Both the position numbers and the translations under genes were made by a program. Positions 18,794 to 28,613 of a stretch of 64,000 nt of DNA are shown here, one piece after another. This DNA comes from JALOLG01 sp963776935 (GTDB lineage Bacteria > Actinomycetota > Acidimicrobiia > Acidimicrobiales > Ilumatobacteraceae): assembly GCA_963776935.1 (NCBI GenBank), contig CAVZOP010000006.1, positions 336,660 to 400,659 on the forward strand, read 5' to 3'. Every line of letters begins with the position of its first letter. Position 1 is the stretch's first letter. The notes beneath the pieces are model-generated. The model was not told the origin of the DNA and ran no database searches. It worked only from the letters and a program-made list of their open reading frames with translations.

Positions 18794-19786
18794 TCAGCCG
18801 GGCTCGGCTTCGTGCCCGGCCGGGCGACGCAGGCCGCGGTAGGCGTGCCCGGCGTCCATCTCGCCCGTCACGACGCGATAGATCGCGTCGTGCACCGGCA
18901 GGTCGAGCTCGTACCGCTCGGCCAGGTCGTGCGCCGTCACGGCGGTCTTGAGGCCCTCGGCCACCATGTTCATCTCGGACGTGATGTCGGCGAGCGAGCG
19001 CCCGGCACCGAGCTGCTCGCCGACCGTGCGGTTGCGGCTGTGCGGGCTGATGCACGTCGTGACGAGGTCGCCCATCCCGGCCAGCCCGGCGAACGTCACC
19101 GCCTCGCCGCCCATCGCCACGCCGAGCCGGGTGAGCTCGGCCAGGCCTCGCGTCATCACCATCGAGCGGGTGTTGTCGCCGACGCCGAGTCCCTGGGCGA
19201 TTCCACAGGCGATCGCCACGACGTTCTTCAACGCGCCGCCCAGCTCGCAGCCCACGACGTCGTGGTTCGTGTAGATGCGGAACACACCGCGACGCATCAC
19301 GTGTTGGAGGGCGCGCGCCACGGCGAGGTCGGGCGTCGCGATCACACTTGCCGCGGCCTGGCCGCTCATGATCTCGCGGGCGATGTTGGGTCCGGTCAGG
19401 GCGGCCGCCGGATGGCCCGGGATCACCTCGGCGATGACCTGCGTCATGCGCAGCAGCGACCCCTGTTCGAGGCCCTTGGCGAGGCTGACCACCGGGATCC
19501 ATGGATGGATCCAGGTCCGCGCCTGCTCGAGCGTCGTGCGGAACGCCGTGGTCGGGACGCCGACGATCAGCAGCTCGGCCTGGGCGACGGCCTTCTCGAG
19601 GTCGGCCGTCGCCAGCAGGTTCTCCGGGAGCTGGAAGCCCGGCAGGTACGCCGAGTTGGTGTGCTCGCGCTCGATCTCCTCGGCCGTGTCGGGGTTGCGC
19701 GCCCACAGCATCGTCTGGTGGCGGCTGGCCAGCAACGTCGCCACCGTCGTCCCCCACGACCCCGCTCCCAACACCGTCACCTGCAC
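18794..19786 (-). CDS. gpsA: NAD(P)-dependent glycerol-3-phosphate dehydrogenase
   Basis: About 330 residues. The family start VTVLGAGSWGTT sets the preferred GTG start at 19786; an upstream GTG at 19816 would add ten residues and abut a palindromic repeat. Other hallmarks are SLAKGLE, ALTGPNIA, the substrate/catalytic block ELGGALKNVVAIACGI and GLAGMGDLVTTC. GpsA makes sn-glycerol-3-phosphate from dihydroxyacetone phosphate for phospholipid synthesis. Its stop codon is immediately adjacent to that of the MarR remnant on the opposite strand. Confidence 0.95.
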   Translation of the reverse strand: MQVTVLGAGSWGTTVATLLASRHQTMLWARNPDTAEEIEREHTNSAYLPGFQLPENLLATADLEKAVAQAELLIVGVPTTAFRTTLEQARTWIHPWIPVVSLAKGLEQGSLLRMTQVIAEVIPGHPAAALTGPNIAREIMSGQAAASVIATPDLAVARALQHVMRRGVFRIYTNHDVVGCELGGALKNVVAIACGIAQGLGVGDNTRSMVMTRGLAELTRLGVAMGGEAVTFAGLAGMGDLVTTCISPHSRNRTVGEQLGAGRSLADITSEMNMVAEGLKTAVTAHDLAERYELDLPVHDAIYRVVTGEMDAGHAYRGLRRPAGHEAEPG

Positions 19787-19816
19787 GCCCGCCAGGCTAC
19801 GCGACAGCCCAACCAC

Positions 19817-19871
19817 CCCGTTCTGTCTGCTTCAGACTGCCCGTGGGCTCATCTGAGGCAGACAGAACGGG
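19817..19871. repeat. Dispersed palindromic repeat, copy 3
   Basis: A long inverted repeat: CCGTTCTGTCTGCTTCAGA, loop including GCCCGTGGGC, then TCTGAGGCAGACAGAACGG. The loop is virtually identical to copy 4 at 28614. It lies between gpsA and the phosphoesterase gene, both on the minus strand, directly at the gpsA 5' end. Confidence 0.9.
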
Positions 19872-19888
19872 TGGTGTGGGGCTGATGG

Positions 19889-21670
19889 CTACTCGGGCGG
19901 GTCGAAGGAGGTTTGGTCGATCAGGCGGACGTTGACGGTCTCGCCGGCGCCGGGCTTGAGGTAGGAGGACTCGGCGTCGGGGTTGTCGGGGTCGAGATCC
20001 CAGTTCCTGACGACCCGGTCGATCCCGAGTGCGTAGACGGTGAGTCGTCCATCGGGCTCGATGTGCACGCGGAGGAAGTTCTTGTAGTTCTCCTCGCGGA
20101 TGGCCGAGAACACCTCGTTCTGGTGGCACCCCAGCAGGGTCAGGGCGAGCAACAGGTACAGGCCGATGGCGACGGACCCACAGATCGCCCCCACGACGGC
20201 GATGAACACGACGACGAGCGTGACGTACGCGAACCCGTCGGCGAATTCGAAGATGCGAGTCGCGACCCACGCCACGGTTGCCGCCGTGGCGATGTGGAGG
20301 ACGGTGTGGAACGACCCCATCGCCAGCTTGGCGCCGAGTTTGGCCCACCGCGCCCGAATCGACGCCGGTGGTTTGGCGAAGCCGGTCAACAGGCCGAACA
20401 AGGTGAGCACGACGACGAGCGTCAACGGGTTCCGCAGCCGTCCGAGTGCCAGCTCGAACCACGTCCACCCGGTGGCGGCGGCCTCGAAGTCCGATGACCC
20501 CGTCTGGAAACTGCGCAGCCCGAACTGGTTGGCCATGAACAGCAACACCTGCAGGATTCCAGGGACCCACATGAACGACGGGTTCCTGAACGGCAGCGCC
20601 AGCACCTTCCAACCGAGCCGGCGCGACGTCGCCGCATCCGGGTAGCACCGTTTCAGCTCGTGCCTCGAGAGATCGCCGTCGGGCGCGGTCGGGACGGCCA
20701 CCTCCTTCTCCAACGTGTGGGTCGCCGACAGGAACGCCCCGCCGCCACCGGCGGTGATCTTCTCGCGCCCGGTGTCGGACCGGTAACGGGCGTAGTGGTG
20801 CGAGTCGCCCGAGATCATCAGCACCGCCTCGCAACGGTTGGGCACCAGATTGCGCTCGACGTAGGCGAGGTTGCGGTAGGCGTCAGGCTCGTGGCCTTCG
20901 GCCCAACTCGGCTTGGCGGTGCACAGGATCAGCCGATCGCCGGCCTTGATCTCCGTGCCGACGTCGCGGAAGTAGCGGATCTGTGCCGAGTCGAGATAGG
21001 CATCGGATTGGATGTCGATCCCCCAGAGCCACCAGCGCCCGGGGAGCGCGGCCGCGAAGTAGCTGCGGGTCTGCACGCTCTGGCGGCCACCGATCCACGC
21101 TTGCTGCCCGAACACGCGCATGAACCCGGTGAGCCCGTCGTACCAGTCGTGGTTGCCGGGGATCGCCAGCAGTCGCGGGTGCGCGTCACCGGCGGGCGAC
21201 GCCGGCGGGTCGGTCCAGGGGAGCGCCGCCTTGTACGGGCCGACGAACCGGTCCTGGTAGTCGTCGATCCGGGCGACCGGATACACCTCGTCGCCGCCGA
21301 AGATCACGAGCCGGCCGCGCGGCAGCGTGAGCTGCTCGGGCACCGGCGCCGCGTCCGCGGCGCTGGCGGGCACCGTGAGCTCGCGTTGCGAGACCGCCCA
21401 CGCGACGGTGTACGTGGCGTTGAAGCCATCACCGCTGTCGGCGACGAAATCGAACCAGATCTCGCCGTCGGCGCGCGCGTCGAGTGTCAGCCCGGCCGAG
21501 AACGCGGACTGGAGCTCGCGCTTGTCGAGGTAATCGCCGAAGGCACCGGCGAGCACGACCTTGATCCCGGAGCGCGCGAGCACACTCGGGCTGAACCAGC
21601 GAACCGCGGGACGCTGCTCGAACTGCAGCTGATCGAGCGAGGTCGGGCGAGCGTCGGGCTTGTACTCCAT
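19889..21670 (-). CDS. Membrane-anchored calcineurin-like metallophosphoesterase
   Basis: A 593-residue protein. The phosphoesterase core lies in the N-terminal half: GGDEVYPVA (about residue 123), GNHDWYDG (about 170) and GDSHHYARY (about 288), the GD-x, GNHD and GDxHH motifs that bind two metals. From about residue 350 four or five hydrophobic helices follow, then a soluble C-terminal tail. An insertion or fusion of phosphoesterase with membrane helices is unusual but coherent in frame. The substrate is unknown. It sits behind a 160-residue membrane protein on the same strand. Confidence 0.8.
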   Translation of the reverse strand: MEYKPDARPTSLDQLQFEQRPAVRWFSPSVLARSGIKVVLAGAFGDYLDKRELQSAFSAGLTLDARADGEIWFDFVADSGDGFNATYTVAWAVSQRELTVPASAADAAPVPEQLTLPRGRLVIFGGDEVYPVARIDDYQDRFVGPYKAALPWTDPPASPAGDAHPRLLAIPGNHDWYDGLTGFMRVFGQQAWIGGRQSVQTRSYFAAALPGRWWLWGIDIQSDAYLDSAQIRYFRDVGTEIKAGDRLILCTAKPSWAEGHEPDAYRNLAYVERNLVPNRCEAVLMISGDSHHYARYRSDTGREKITAGGGGAFLSATHTLEKEVAVPTAPDGDLSRHELKRCYPDAATSRRLGWKVLALPFRNPSFMWVPGILQVLLFMANQFGLRSFQTGSSDFEAAATGWTWFELALGRLRNPLTLVVVLTLFGLLTGFAKPPASIRARWAKLGAKLAMGSFHTVLHIATAATVAWVATRIFEFADGFAYVTLVVVFIAVVGAICGSVAIGLYLLLALTLLGCHQNEVFSAIREENYKNFLRVHIEPDGRLTVYALGIDRVVRNWDLDPDNPDAESSYLKPGAGETVNVRLIDQTSFDPPE

Positions 21671-21682
21671 CTGACGAGCGAG

Positions 21683-22165
21683 CTATACCGCGTCGGGGAA
21701 GTCGCCCTTGGCGATGATGTACCACACGGTCGCGGCCCACATGATGGTGACCGTGATCCAGCGGATGTTGTTCAGCATCATCCACTTCTTCAGCAAAGGA
21801 ACAAGCGTCATCGTGTCCGGGACGCCGGCCTTTATCGTGCGGTTGACCGGGATGATGTGGATCCAACCGACATATGTGCTGACGGCGATTCCGGCGAATG
21901 CGATCAGCGTCGCCACGAACGTTTGACCGTCACCCCATTCGGTGATCACCATCACGATGCCCGAGAAGAACATGATCGGTACGACGACGAGAAAGAACCG
22001 CGTCGCTGCCGACGTGGGGACGATGAAATGGTCCTGGACGTTGTCGACGGTCATCGACGCCCAACTGGGATAGAAGAAGAAGCGCAATGACCACATCACA
22101 CCGCAGTAGATCGTTGCACCGAACAGGAAGTAGACCACATTGATGGTCAACAGCGTTTCGCGCAT
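21683..22165 (-). CDS. Four-helix membrane protein of unknown function
   Basis: 160 residues with four predicted membrane helices (near residues 5-28, 55-75, 85-108, 130-155) and almost no soluble loops. ATG 22165 is chosen for its strong GAGGAGGT ribosome-binding site 8-9 bases upstream; longer reading frames have none. The general shape resembles DUF1772-type proteins, but I cannot confirm a family. The stop is 12 bases before the phosphoesterase start, so the two are very likely one operon. It is divergent from the GMC-oxidoreductase gene cluster. Confidence 0.7.
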   Translation of the reverse strand: MRETLLTINVVYFLFGATIYCGVMWSLRFFFYPSWASMTVDNVQDHFIVPTSAATRFFLVVVPIMFFSGIVMVITEWGDGQTFVATLIAFAGIAVSTYVGWIHIIPVNRTIKAGVPDTMTLVPLLKKWMMLNNIRWITVTIMWAATVWYIIAKGDFPDAV

Positions 22166-22337
22166 GGAATGACCTCCTCGGGGTCGAGCAGAGCGTAGCT
22201 CTCCGCTCCGTTCACGATTCCGCTCATTGAGCCCGCCACAACTCGGCAGCCTCACGGGCCCGTTCTGGCAGGAACTACAGTTCGTCGATGCTCGGTCGGG
22301 ACAGCGACGGAGCACTCGACACCGTGATGGGCCGGAG

Positions 22338-24102
22338 GTGACGATCGTGTCGCAGACCGAGAATCGTCGTGCACGCAGCGGCACGCAGACGCGGTCGCAA
22401 CCCGGTCCGCTCTTCATGGGTGACTTCGACGACGACGACTTCGACGTGGTGGTCATCGGGTCGGGCTTCGGTGGGTCCGTGTCGGCGTACGAGCTGGCGT
22501 CACGAGGTCTTCGCGTGTGCCTGCTCGAACGGGGCAAGGCGTTCCCGCCGGGCTCGTTCGCCCGCACACCGTCGGAGATGGCCCACAACCTGTGGGACCC
22601 GAGCGAAGGCCTCCACGGCATGTTCAACGTGTGGTCGTTCAAGGGGATCGACGCGCTGACGGCGAGTGGGCTCGGAGGCGGGTCGCTGATCTACGCCAAC
22701 GTCCTGTTGCGCAAGGATCCCAGCTGGTTCGTGCAGCACCATCCGTACCGCAAGGACGTGACCGAGAAGTGGCCGATCTGCTACGAGGATCTCGAACCGC
22801 ACTACAGCCGCGATCGAGAAGTTCCTCGACGTGCAGACGTTCCCGGACGCCGCCGACATCCCGAAAGCGGCCGCGATGCGGGACGCGGCGCGCCAGATCG
22901 GAATGGCTGACGCGTTCCACAAGGCACCCTTGGCCGTGCGCTTCGTCGGTCCGGGTGGCACGTTCAACCCGGGTGAGCCGCTCGAGAGCACCGAGTACCC
23001 GAACATCTTCGGTGCCGGCGGGAAGGCACGCCGGACGTGCCGGCTCTGCGGCGAGTGCGACGTCGGGTGCAACGACGGCGCCAAGAACACGCTCGATCAC
23101 ACGTACGTGTCGGCCGCCGCCCACCTCGGTGCGGTGATCTCGATCCGGTCGGAGGTGACCGCGCTGCGCCGCGGCGCCGGCGGTTTCGAGGTCGAGTTCA
23201 TCGTGCACGATCCCGAACGGGAAGGGCACAAGACCGACACCGACGCGTTGTGGCCGCGTGTTCTGCGGACGCGTCGTGTCGTCGTCGCCGCCGGTGCGAT
23301 CGGCTCGACCTATCTCCTTCTCCGCAACCGAGCGTCACTCGGCATCTCGACGCCCGCTCTCGGCACCCGGTTCTGCGGCAACGGGGACCTCCTCGGTTTC
23401 ATCCTCAAGTCCGAGCGCGACGGGGCGCCCTTTCCGCTCGAGGGTTCGAAGGGTCCCGTCATCTCGTCGTACATCCGCTGGCCGGACAACGTCGACACGA
23501 GCAAGCCCGAGGATTTCGGGATGTACCTCGAGGACGCCGGCTTCCCGACGTTCATGCAGTGGTTGGTCGAGGCGACGCAGTTGAGCGCGACCGTGAAGCG
23601 CACTGCGATCTTCACGTACGCCCGCCTCAAGGAACGCTTCACCGGACAGCGCAAGTCGCTTCTCTCCGGCGAGCTCTCGCGGCTGCTCGGTGAGGGTGTG
23701 CTGTCCAAATCGTCGCTGCCGCTCCTGGCGATGGGCCGCGACGTCCCCGACGGCCGTCTCTACCTGAACGACGGGAACTCAAAATGGATGGACAGCACGT
23801 GGACGACGAAGACATCGTTGCGCTACTTCGATCACGTGCAGTCCCAGATGAGAAAGGTCAGCGATGCGCTTCGCGGACACATGGAGGTGAACCCGCACTA
23901 CCTCCTCAATCGTGTGATCACGGTCCACTCACTGGGCGGCTGTCCGATGAGCGACGACCCGGACCAGGGGGTGGTCGACAAGTTCGGACAGGTGCACGGC
24001 GTGCCGGGCTTGTACGTCGCCGACGGTGCGGTGATGCCGGGACCCGTGGGCGCGAATCCGTCGCTCACGATCGCCGCGTTCGCCGCGCTGGATGTGCGAT
24101 GA
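22338..24102 (+). pseudogene. GMC-family oxidoreductase (cholesterol-oxidase-like), frameshifted
   Basis: Two overlapping frames together make one GMC flavoprotein of about 587 residues. The first has the FAD motif VVVIGSGFGGSVSAYELA and SGLGGGSLIYANV. The second continues IEKFLDVQTFP, then a cysteine-rich CRLCGECDVGCNDGAKNT stretch, VVVAAGAIGSTYLLL, and the C-terminal HSLGGCPMSDDP and GPVGANPSLTIAA. The break is at about 22805. Cholesterol oxidases of the GMC type share this layout. The start could be GTG 22338 or ATG 22416. It is otherwise full length, so a single base error would explain the break. Confidence 0.8.
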
Positions 24103-24126
24103 GATGCACGTGGAGAAGGTTCCGGC

Positions 24127-24757
24127 ATGAAGAAGCCGGCGACTGTCCGTTTCACGGAGGAGATGCACGGCGCCGTCGGCTTCGGGGCCGCCACCCATCG
24201 GGAGGGGTGGGAGCTGGGCGTCGCGTCCACCTGCCCGTTCATGTTCCACCTGACGATCTCGGTCGCCGACCTCGACCGGTTCGCGGATGATCCCGATCAC
24301 ACCGCTCCGGCGATCGGTTGGGTCAGGTGTCCGCCGCTGTCGGCCGACGAACATGCCGGTCGAACGCGGTGAGTTCAACCTGTTCGCACCCGGGTTCGCC
24401 GACGGCAGGCTGACGATGCGGTACCGCCTCTGGTTCCGTGACGGTGCCGGGAAACCGCTGACGATGAACGGCTTCAAGGACGTCGGCGACGACCCGGGTC
24501 TCGACATGTGGAAGGACACCACATCGCTCTTCGTCAATCTGTTGACCGGCCATGTGGAGGAGGCGCCCCGCGCTGCCGACGGCCGACCGGTCGCCGACGA
24601 TCCGGCACTGATCCGGGCACGTGGGATCCTGGTGATCCGGACCCGTGACTTCGCCCGCCAGCTCACCACGTTCCGCGGCACCGCCGGCGGCGTCACGCGG
24701 TTCGGTGGGATGTTCATGACTGCTCTGTGGCGCACCTATCGCGGTCGCGAGAAGTAG
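24127..24757 (+). pseudogene. Lipocalin-like accessory domain protein, frameshifted
   Basis: The two frames join near 24345 into a roughly 210-residue protein beginning FTEEMHGAVGFG and continuing ERGEFNLFAPGF, YRLWFRDGAGKPL and KDVGDDPGLDMWKDTT. In larger actinobacterial proteins I believe a similar domain sits between a GMC oxidoreductase and an alpha/beta hydrolase, which is the order here; this is recollection and inference. No catalytic motif is recognised. A beta-rich lipid-binding fold is my guess from the strand pattern. Confidence 0.6.
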
Positions 24758-24775
24758 CCCGGTCTGGAGGATCCC

Positions 24776-25801
24776 GTGACCACGACCCACACCGAAGTCA
24801 TCCCGGTGACCGCTGACGATGGCACGGTGCTCAACCTTCACCATGTGACCGGTGAACGACCGGCAACTCGCGGCCCGGTCGTGCTGGTGCACGGAGCGGG
24901 CGTGCGAGCCAACATCTTCCGGCCGCCGGGGCAGACGACGTTGGTCGACATGCTGGTCGACGACGGATGGGATGTGTGGCTCGAGAACTGGCGCGCCAGC
25001 ATCGACCTCCCGCCCAGCCCGTGGACGCTCGACGAAGCGGCGGTCTACGACCACCCCGCCCTGATCCGCACCGTCGTGGCCGAGACCGGGGCCGACTCGG
25101 TGAAAGCCGTCGTCCACTGCCAGGGCTCGACGAGCTTTGCCATGTCGGCGGCGGCGGGCTTGCTACCCGAGGTGACGACGATCGTGTCCAACGCGGTCTC
25201 GTTGCACCCGCGGATCCCCGGCATCTCGAACGCCAAGATCCAGACCTTCACCCCCGCTGTAGGCAAGCTCACGACGTACATCAGTCCCCGCTGGGGACTG
25301 GACGCGCCGAACCTGCTCGCCAAGACCGTGGTGGCGGTCGTGCGGCTGACCCACCACGAGTGCGACAACATCGTGTGCCGGCTGGTGAGCTTCACCTACG
25401 GCGTCGGCTACCCCTGCCTGTGGTCCCACGAGAACCTGTCGGACGAGGTCCACGACTGGATCGCCGGCGAGTTCGCCGACGTCTCGATCGCGTTCTTCAC
25501 GCAGATGGCCGAGAGCGTCCGCCGCGGCCACATGGTGAGCGTGGGTGACCTTCCGCAGTTGCCGCGCTCGTTCGCGTCCGGCCCTCCGCAGACCGATGCT
25601 CGATTCGTGCTGTTCGCCGGGCGCGACAACAAGTGCTTCTTGCCGGACAGTCAGGAAGCGACCTTCGAGTTCCTCGACGGCCACCGGCGCGGCTACCACG
25701 CCCTGCACGTCGTGCCGAACTACGGCCACCTCGACATGTTCTTCGGCGAGCGGGCCCACATCGACGTGTTTCCCCAGATCCTGCAGGAGTTGTCGGCATG
25801 A
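24776..25801 (+). CDS. Alpha/beta-fold hydrolase with HCQGS elbow
   Basis: 341 residues, GTG start. The oxyanion strand is VVLVHGAGVRANIF. The nucleophile elbow reads VVHCQGST, placing Cys where Ser normally stands (G-x-Nu-x-G). The acid lies in the VLFAGRDNKCFLP region, and the catalytic His is in NYGHLDMFFG. A Cys nucleophile occurs in dienelactone hydrolases but is unusual in lipase-like members. The stop overlaps the next start (ATGA), so expression is coupled. A role in cleaving a steroid or acyl ester within this gene set is inference. Confidence 0.82.
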   Translation: MTTTHTEVIPVTADDGTVLNLHHVTGERPATRGPVVLVHGAGVRANIFRPPGQTTLVDMLVDDGWDVWLENWRASIDLPPSPWTLDEAAVYDHPALIRTVVAETGADSVKAVVHCQGSTSFAMSAAAGLLPEVTTIVSNAVSLHPRIPGISNAKIQTFTPAVGKLTTYISPRWGLDAPNLLAKTVVAVVRLTHHECDNIVCRLVSFTYGVGYPCLWSHENLSDEVHDWIAGEFADVSIAFFTQMAESVRRGHMVSVGDLPQLPRSFASGPPQTDARFVLFAGRDNKCFLPDSQEATFEFLDGHRRGYHALHVVPNYGHLDMFFGERAHIDVFPQILQELSA

Positions 25802-26739
25802 GCATCCCCAAACGTCAGACCCAACAAGCCGGGCGCCACGCCCGCGTCGACGGCATCCCGTTCGTGCTGCCGGTGAACTCCGAGGACTCGCCGGCATTGA
25901 TGGCCGGCTTCACGTGCGATGGCGACGCAGCCCAAGCGCTGCTGCCCGGCAACGAATTGCACGCGCTCCGGTTACCGAACGGTCGCGGGATGTTCATCGT
26001 GACGGTCATCGACTATCGCACCACCGATATCGGCCGATATGTGGAGTACAGCATCGCACTGGCGTGCACAAAGGGCGACAAGCCCCGTGGTCTGATCCGG
26101 TCGGTCGTGCGTATGAAACACGCCGGCACCGGACAGTATGTGTGGGACCTTCCTGTCAGTTCACTGATCTCGGTGAAGGGTGGCAAGGGCATCTGGGGGA
26201 TGCCGAAGCATCAAGCAAATCTCGACTTCCGCGTCGATGACCACTCCATGTCGAGCCAGTACGACCTCGACGGCAAACTCTGCATGCGCATCACCGTCGA
26301 TCGACCGCATGGGCCAAAGATCCCACTCAGCAAGGTGGGTGCCGTGAACTGGTGCCAGTTCCGCGGAATGCTGATGAAGTCGTCGATCTACTTCACCGAC
26401 CGGGCCGAGGTGGCGGTCGGGCCATTTGCAAAGGCCAAGCTGCTCATCGGTGATCATCCACGGATGGATCCCCTGCGAACCCTCGACATGTCGAGCAAGG
26501 CACTGTTCACCGCCTGCCTTCCGCACTCGAAGGGAGTGCTCGACGATCATTTCGAATCGTGGTTCATCACGTCGCCGAACGCGGTCGAGCCCGGTGAACG
26601 TTGGGGTGGCGACGACCTGGGATCCGTGTTCGGCCTCCCGAACAGCACGGAGTGGCTCGATCCTCCCTCCGCCGGCGGGCGCCTCGCCGCTGGAGGTGCT
26701 GATGCCGCGGTCAGGGAGCACGACGGGGCCGAGACATGA
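25798..26739 (+). CDS. Acetoacetate decarboxylase-like protein
   Basis: 313 residues, ATG overlapping the hydrolase stop. The pattern PNGRGMFIVTVIDYRTTDIG, SVVRMKHAG and GIWGMPKHQANLDF fits the ADC-fold superfamily (enzymes acting on beta-keto acids or, in relatives, aldol-type reactions). The Lys in the MPKH segment is the candidate Schiff-base residue. I cannot confirm true acetoacetate decarboxylase activity. The gene belongs to the one-directional 22-28 kb run and has clean coding throughout. Confidence 0.78.
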   Translation: MSIPKRQTQQAGRHARVDGIPFVLPVNSEDSPALMAGFTCDGDAAQALLPGNELHALRLPNGRGMFIVTVIDYRTTDIGRYVEYSIALACTKGDKPRGLIRSVVRMKHAGTGQYVWDLPVSSLISVKGGKGIWGMPKHQANLDFRVDDHSMSSQYDLDGKLCMRITVDRPHGPKIPLSKVGAVNWCQFRGMLMKSSIYFTDRAEVAVGPFAKAKLLIGDHPRMDPLRTLDMSSKALFTACLPHSKGVLDDHFESWFITSPNAVEPGERWGGDDLGSVFGLPNSTEWLDPPSAGGRLAAGGADAAVREHDGAET

Positions 26740-27170
26740 CCAGCGTGCCCGCGGCTCGTCCGGAGTCTGAGCTCGCCCCGGAGGCGGGTCTGTTGCACAA
26801 GGCGGCGATCGCGATCGGTGGGGCGACGGCCGTGTCCGGGCTCGTGCCTGATCGCGGCACCCCGGCAGGTGCTGTGCATCCTGGGCGCCGGGAGGGCCGA
26901 ACCAGCGCCGTTCCTGTTCCGGATCATCGGCATGTTCATGGCCGTGTCAGGGGGCCTGCTCGTCGACGGAACCGCGCGCAACGATCTCGAATCGCACGGG
27001 CGCGGGACGGGTGGCGTTGCGGTGGGCGATGGTGGCCAAGATCGGTGCCGCGATCGCGGTGGGTTGCGGGGTTCGCTCGAAGCGATTCGGCAAGCAGGGC
27101 CTCGCCCTCGCCGCGTTCGATGCCTCCGCCGCAGGTGCTGATCGCGGCCGTCATGCTCACGGATACGTAG
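26736..27170 (+). pseudogene. Small membrane protein broken by three frameshifts
   Basis: The gene starts at ATG 26736, overlapping the previous stop. It runs through three frames in turn, with breaks near 26840, 27010 and 27120, and returns to its first frame before TAG 27170. Joined, it gives about 140 residues with hydrophobic stretches (AAIAIGGATAVSG, FLFRIIGMFMAVSGGLL, MVAKIGAAIAVGCGV, VLIAAVMLT). Exact recovery of the frame and a sensible end suggest base-calling errors in an intact gene. Function unknown. Confidence 0.6.
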
Positions 27171-27175
27171 CTCCG

Positions 27176-28600
27176 GTGCCCGACGAACCACAGCGTGCGC
27201 TGGTGCTGGCGGGCGGTGGAATCCGCGTCGCGTGGCAGGCCGGTGTGGTGCAGGCGCTGGATGAGGCCGGTCTGACGTTCGCCCACGGCGACGGCACGTC
27301 GGGTGGGATCTTCACCCTCGGGATGTTGATGTCCGGAGTTCGCCCGAGCGAGCTCGGACGGCGTTGGAGGACGCTGAAGGTGCGGCGCTTCATCTCGTTC
27401 CTCCCGCTCCGCAGCTACGCCCGGTTCCCGACGAACTGGTCCGCGTTCGGGGGGGCGTCGGGCGTCCGGACCGGCGTGCTCCCGCATCTCGGCGTCGATG
27501 TCGCCGCGATCCGCAGCCACGAAGGCATGACCGGGACGTTCAACGTCGCCGACTTCGACAACAAGATCTGCGTCGCGATTCCCCACGACGAGATCGATCT
27601 CGACCGGCTGATCGCCGGCGTGTCGCTGCCGATCTTCCTCCCGGCTGTCGAGAGCGGAGGTCGGACGTGGACCGACGCCGTTTGGATCAAGGACGCCAAC
27701 CTGCTCGAGGCGGTGCGTCGCGGCTGCACGGAGCTGTGGTTGATCTGGTGCATCGGGAACACGCCGCTGTGGGGAAATGGTCCGCTCGAGCAGTACGTGC
27801 ACATGATCGAGCTGTCGGCCAACAGCGCGGTGTTCGCCGAGCTCGATCAGATCGCCGACATCAACGCCCGTCGAGCGAACGGTGAGCAGGTGATGGGCAG
27901 CACCGAACCGATCGTGCTGCACGTCGTCAAGCCCGATCTGCCGCTGCCCCTTGACCCCGATTTCGTCGCCGGCCGCATCAGCGCCGAAGCGCTCGTCGCG
28001 ATGGGGTACCGCGACGCCTGGAGGTATCTCGGCACGCGATCGGCTGCAGGTGTGCCGCTCGACGTCACGGCGACGCAGATGCGGGTGGCGCCGCTCGGGT
28101 GTCGCATCAGCCTGCGGATGCGGGGCTCGATCGCCACCCCCAGCGGCGATCGCGGCCGCTTCGTCGCGTCCACGATCGTCGAGGTGACCGACATCCGCGA
28201 GTTCGTCGCCGACCCCGCCAAGGGCGTCGACGTCGTCGGCGGAATCGACAGCGCGGAATGGGGGTACCGGCCGTTCGTCGGCGGCTCGGCCACCGTGACC
28301 ACGGTCGATGCCGGCCGGCTGGTCGAGCTGGAAGCGACGATCCGCGTCGACGGTGAAGACGTCCGGATCGCGATGTCCACGACCCTGCCCGCAGGTGCCG
28401 CGTCGAGGTCGTGCTGGCGAGCGCTCCGTAAGTGGTCGATCACCGTCTTCGCGGCCGACGGTGGTGGTTCCGGCACGGCGCACGTGACACGCCTCGATGC
28501 ACTCCGCGTCCTCTACATGTTCGAACCGTCAGGTGCCCACACGCTCTCCGACCGCGTCCGCGCCCTGCGGATGATGTTCGGGTTCATCCGACCCCACTGA
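27176..28600 (+). CDS. Patatin-like phospholipase
   Basis: About 474 residues from GTG 27176, 5 bases after the previous stop. The patatin start ALVLAGGGIRVAWQAG gives the oxyanion hole. GDGTSGGIF contains the nucleophile Ser in G-T-S-G-G. The Asp of the dyad is probably in RTWTDAVW, where the usual DG[AG] reads DA. The C-terminal 180 residues (TATQMRVAPLGCRISL onward) look like a separate beta-rich domain. It is the last gene of the GMC/hydrolase run and is followed by palindromic repeat copy 4. Confidence 0.83.
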   Translation: MPDEPQRALVLAGGGIRVAWQAGVVQALDEAGLTFAHGDGTSGGIFTLGMLMSGVRPSELGRRWRTLKVRRFISFLPLRSYARFPTNWSAFGGASGVRTGVLPHLGVDVAAIRSHEGMTGTFNVADFDNKICVAIPHDEIDLDRLIAGVSLPIFLPAVESGGRTWTDAVWIKDANLLEAVRRGCTELWLIWCIGNTPLWGNGPLEQYVHMIELSANSAVFAELDQIADINARRANGEQVMGSTEPIVLHVVKPDLPLPLDPDFVAGRISAEALVAMGYRDAWRYLGTRSAAGVPLDVTATQMRVAPLGCRISLRMRGSIATPSGDRGRFVASTIVEVTDIREFVADPAKGVDVVGGIDSAEWGYRPFVGGSATVTTVDAGRLVELEATIRVDGEDVRIAMSTTLPAGAASRSCWRALRKWSITVFAADGGGSGTAHVTRLDALRVLYMFEPSGAHTLSDRVRALRMMFGFIRPH

Positions 28601-28613
28601 CCGGCCAACCCCG

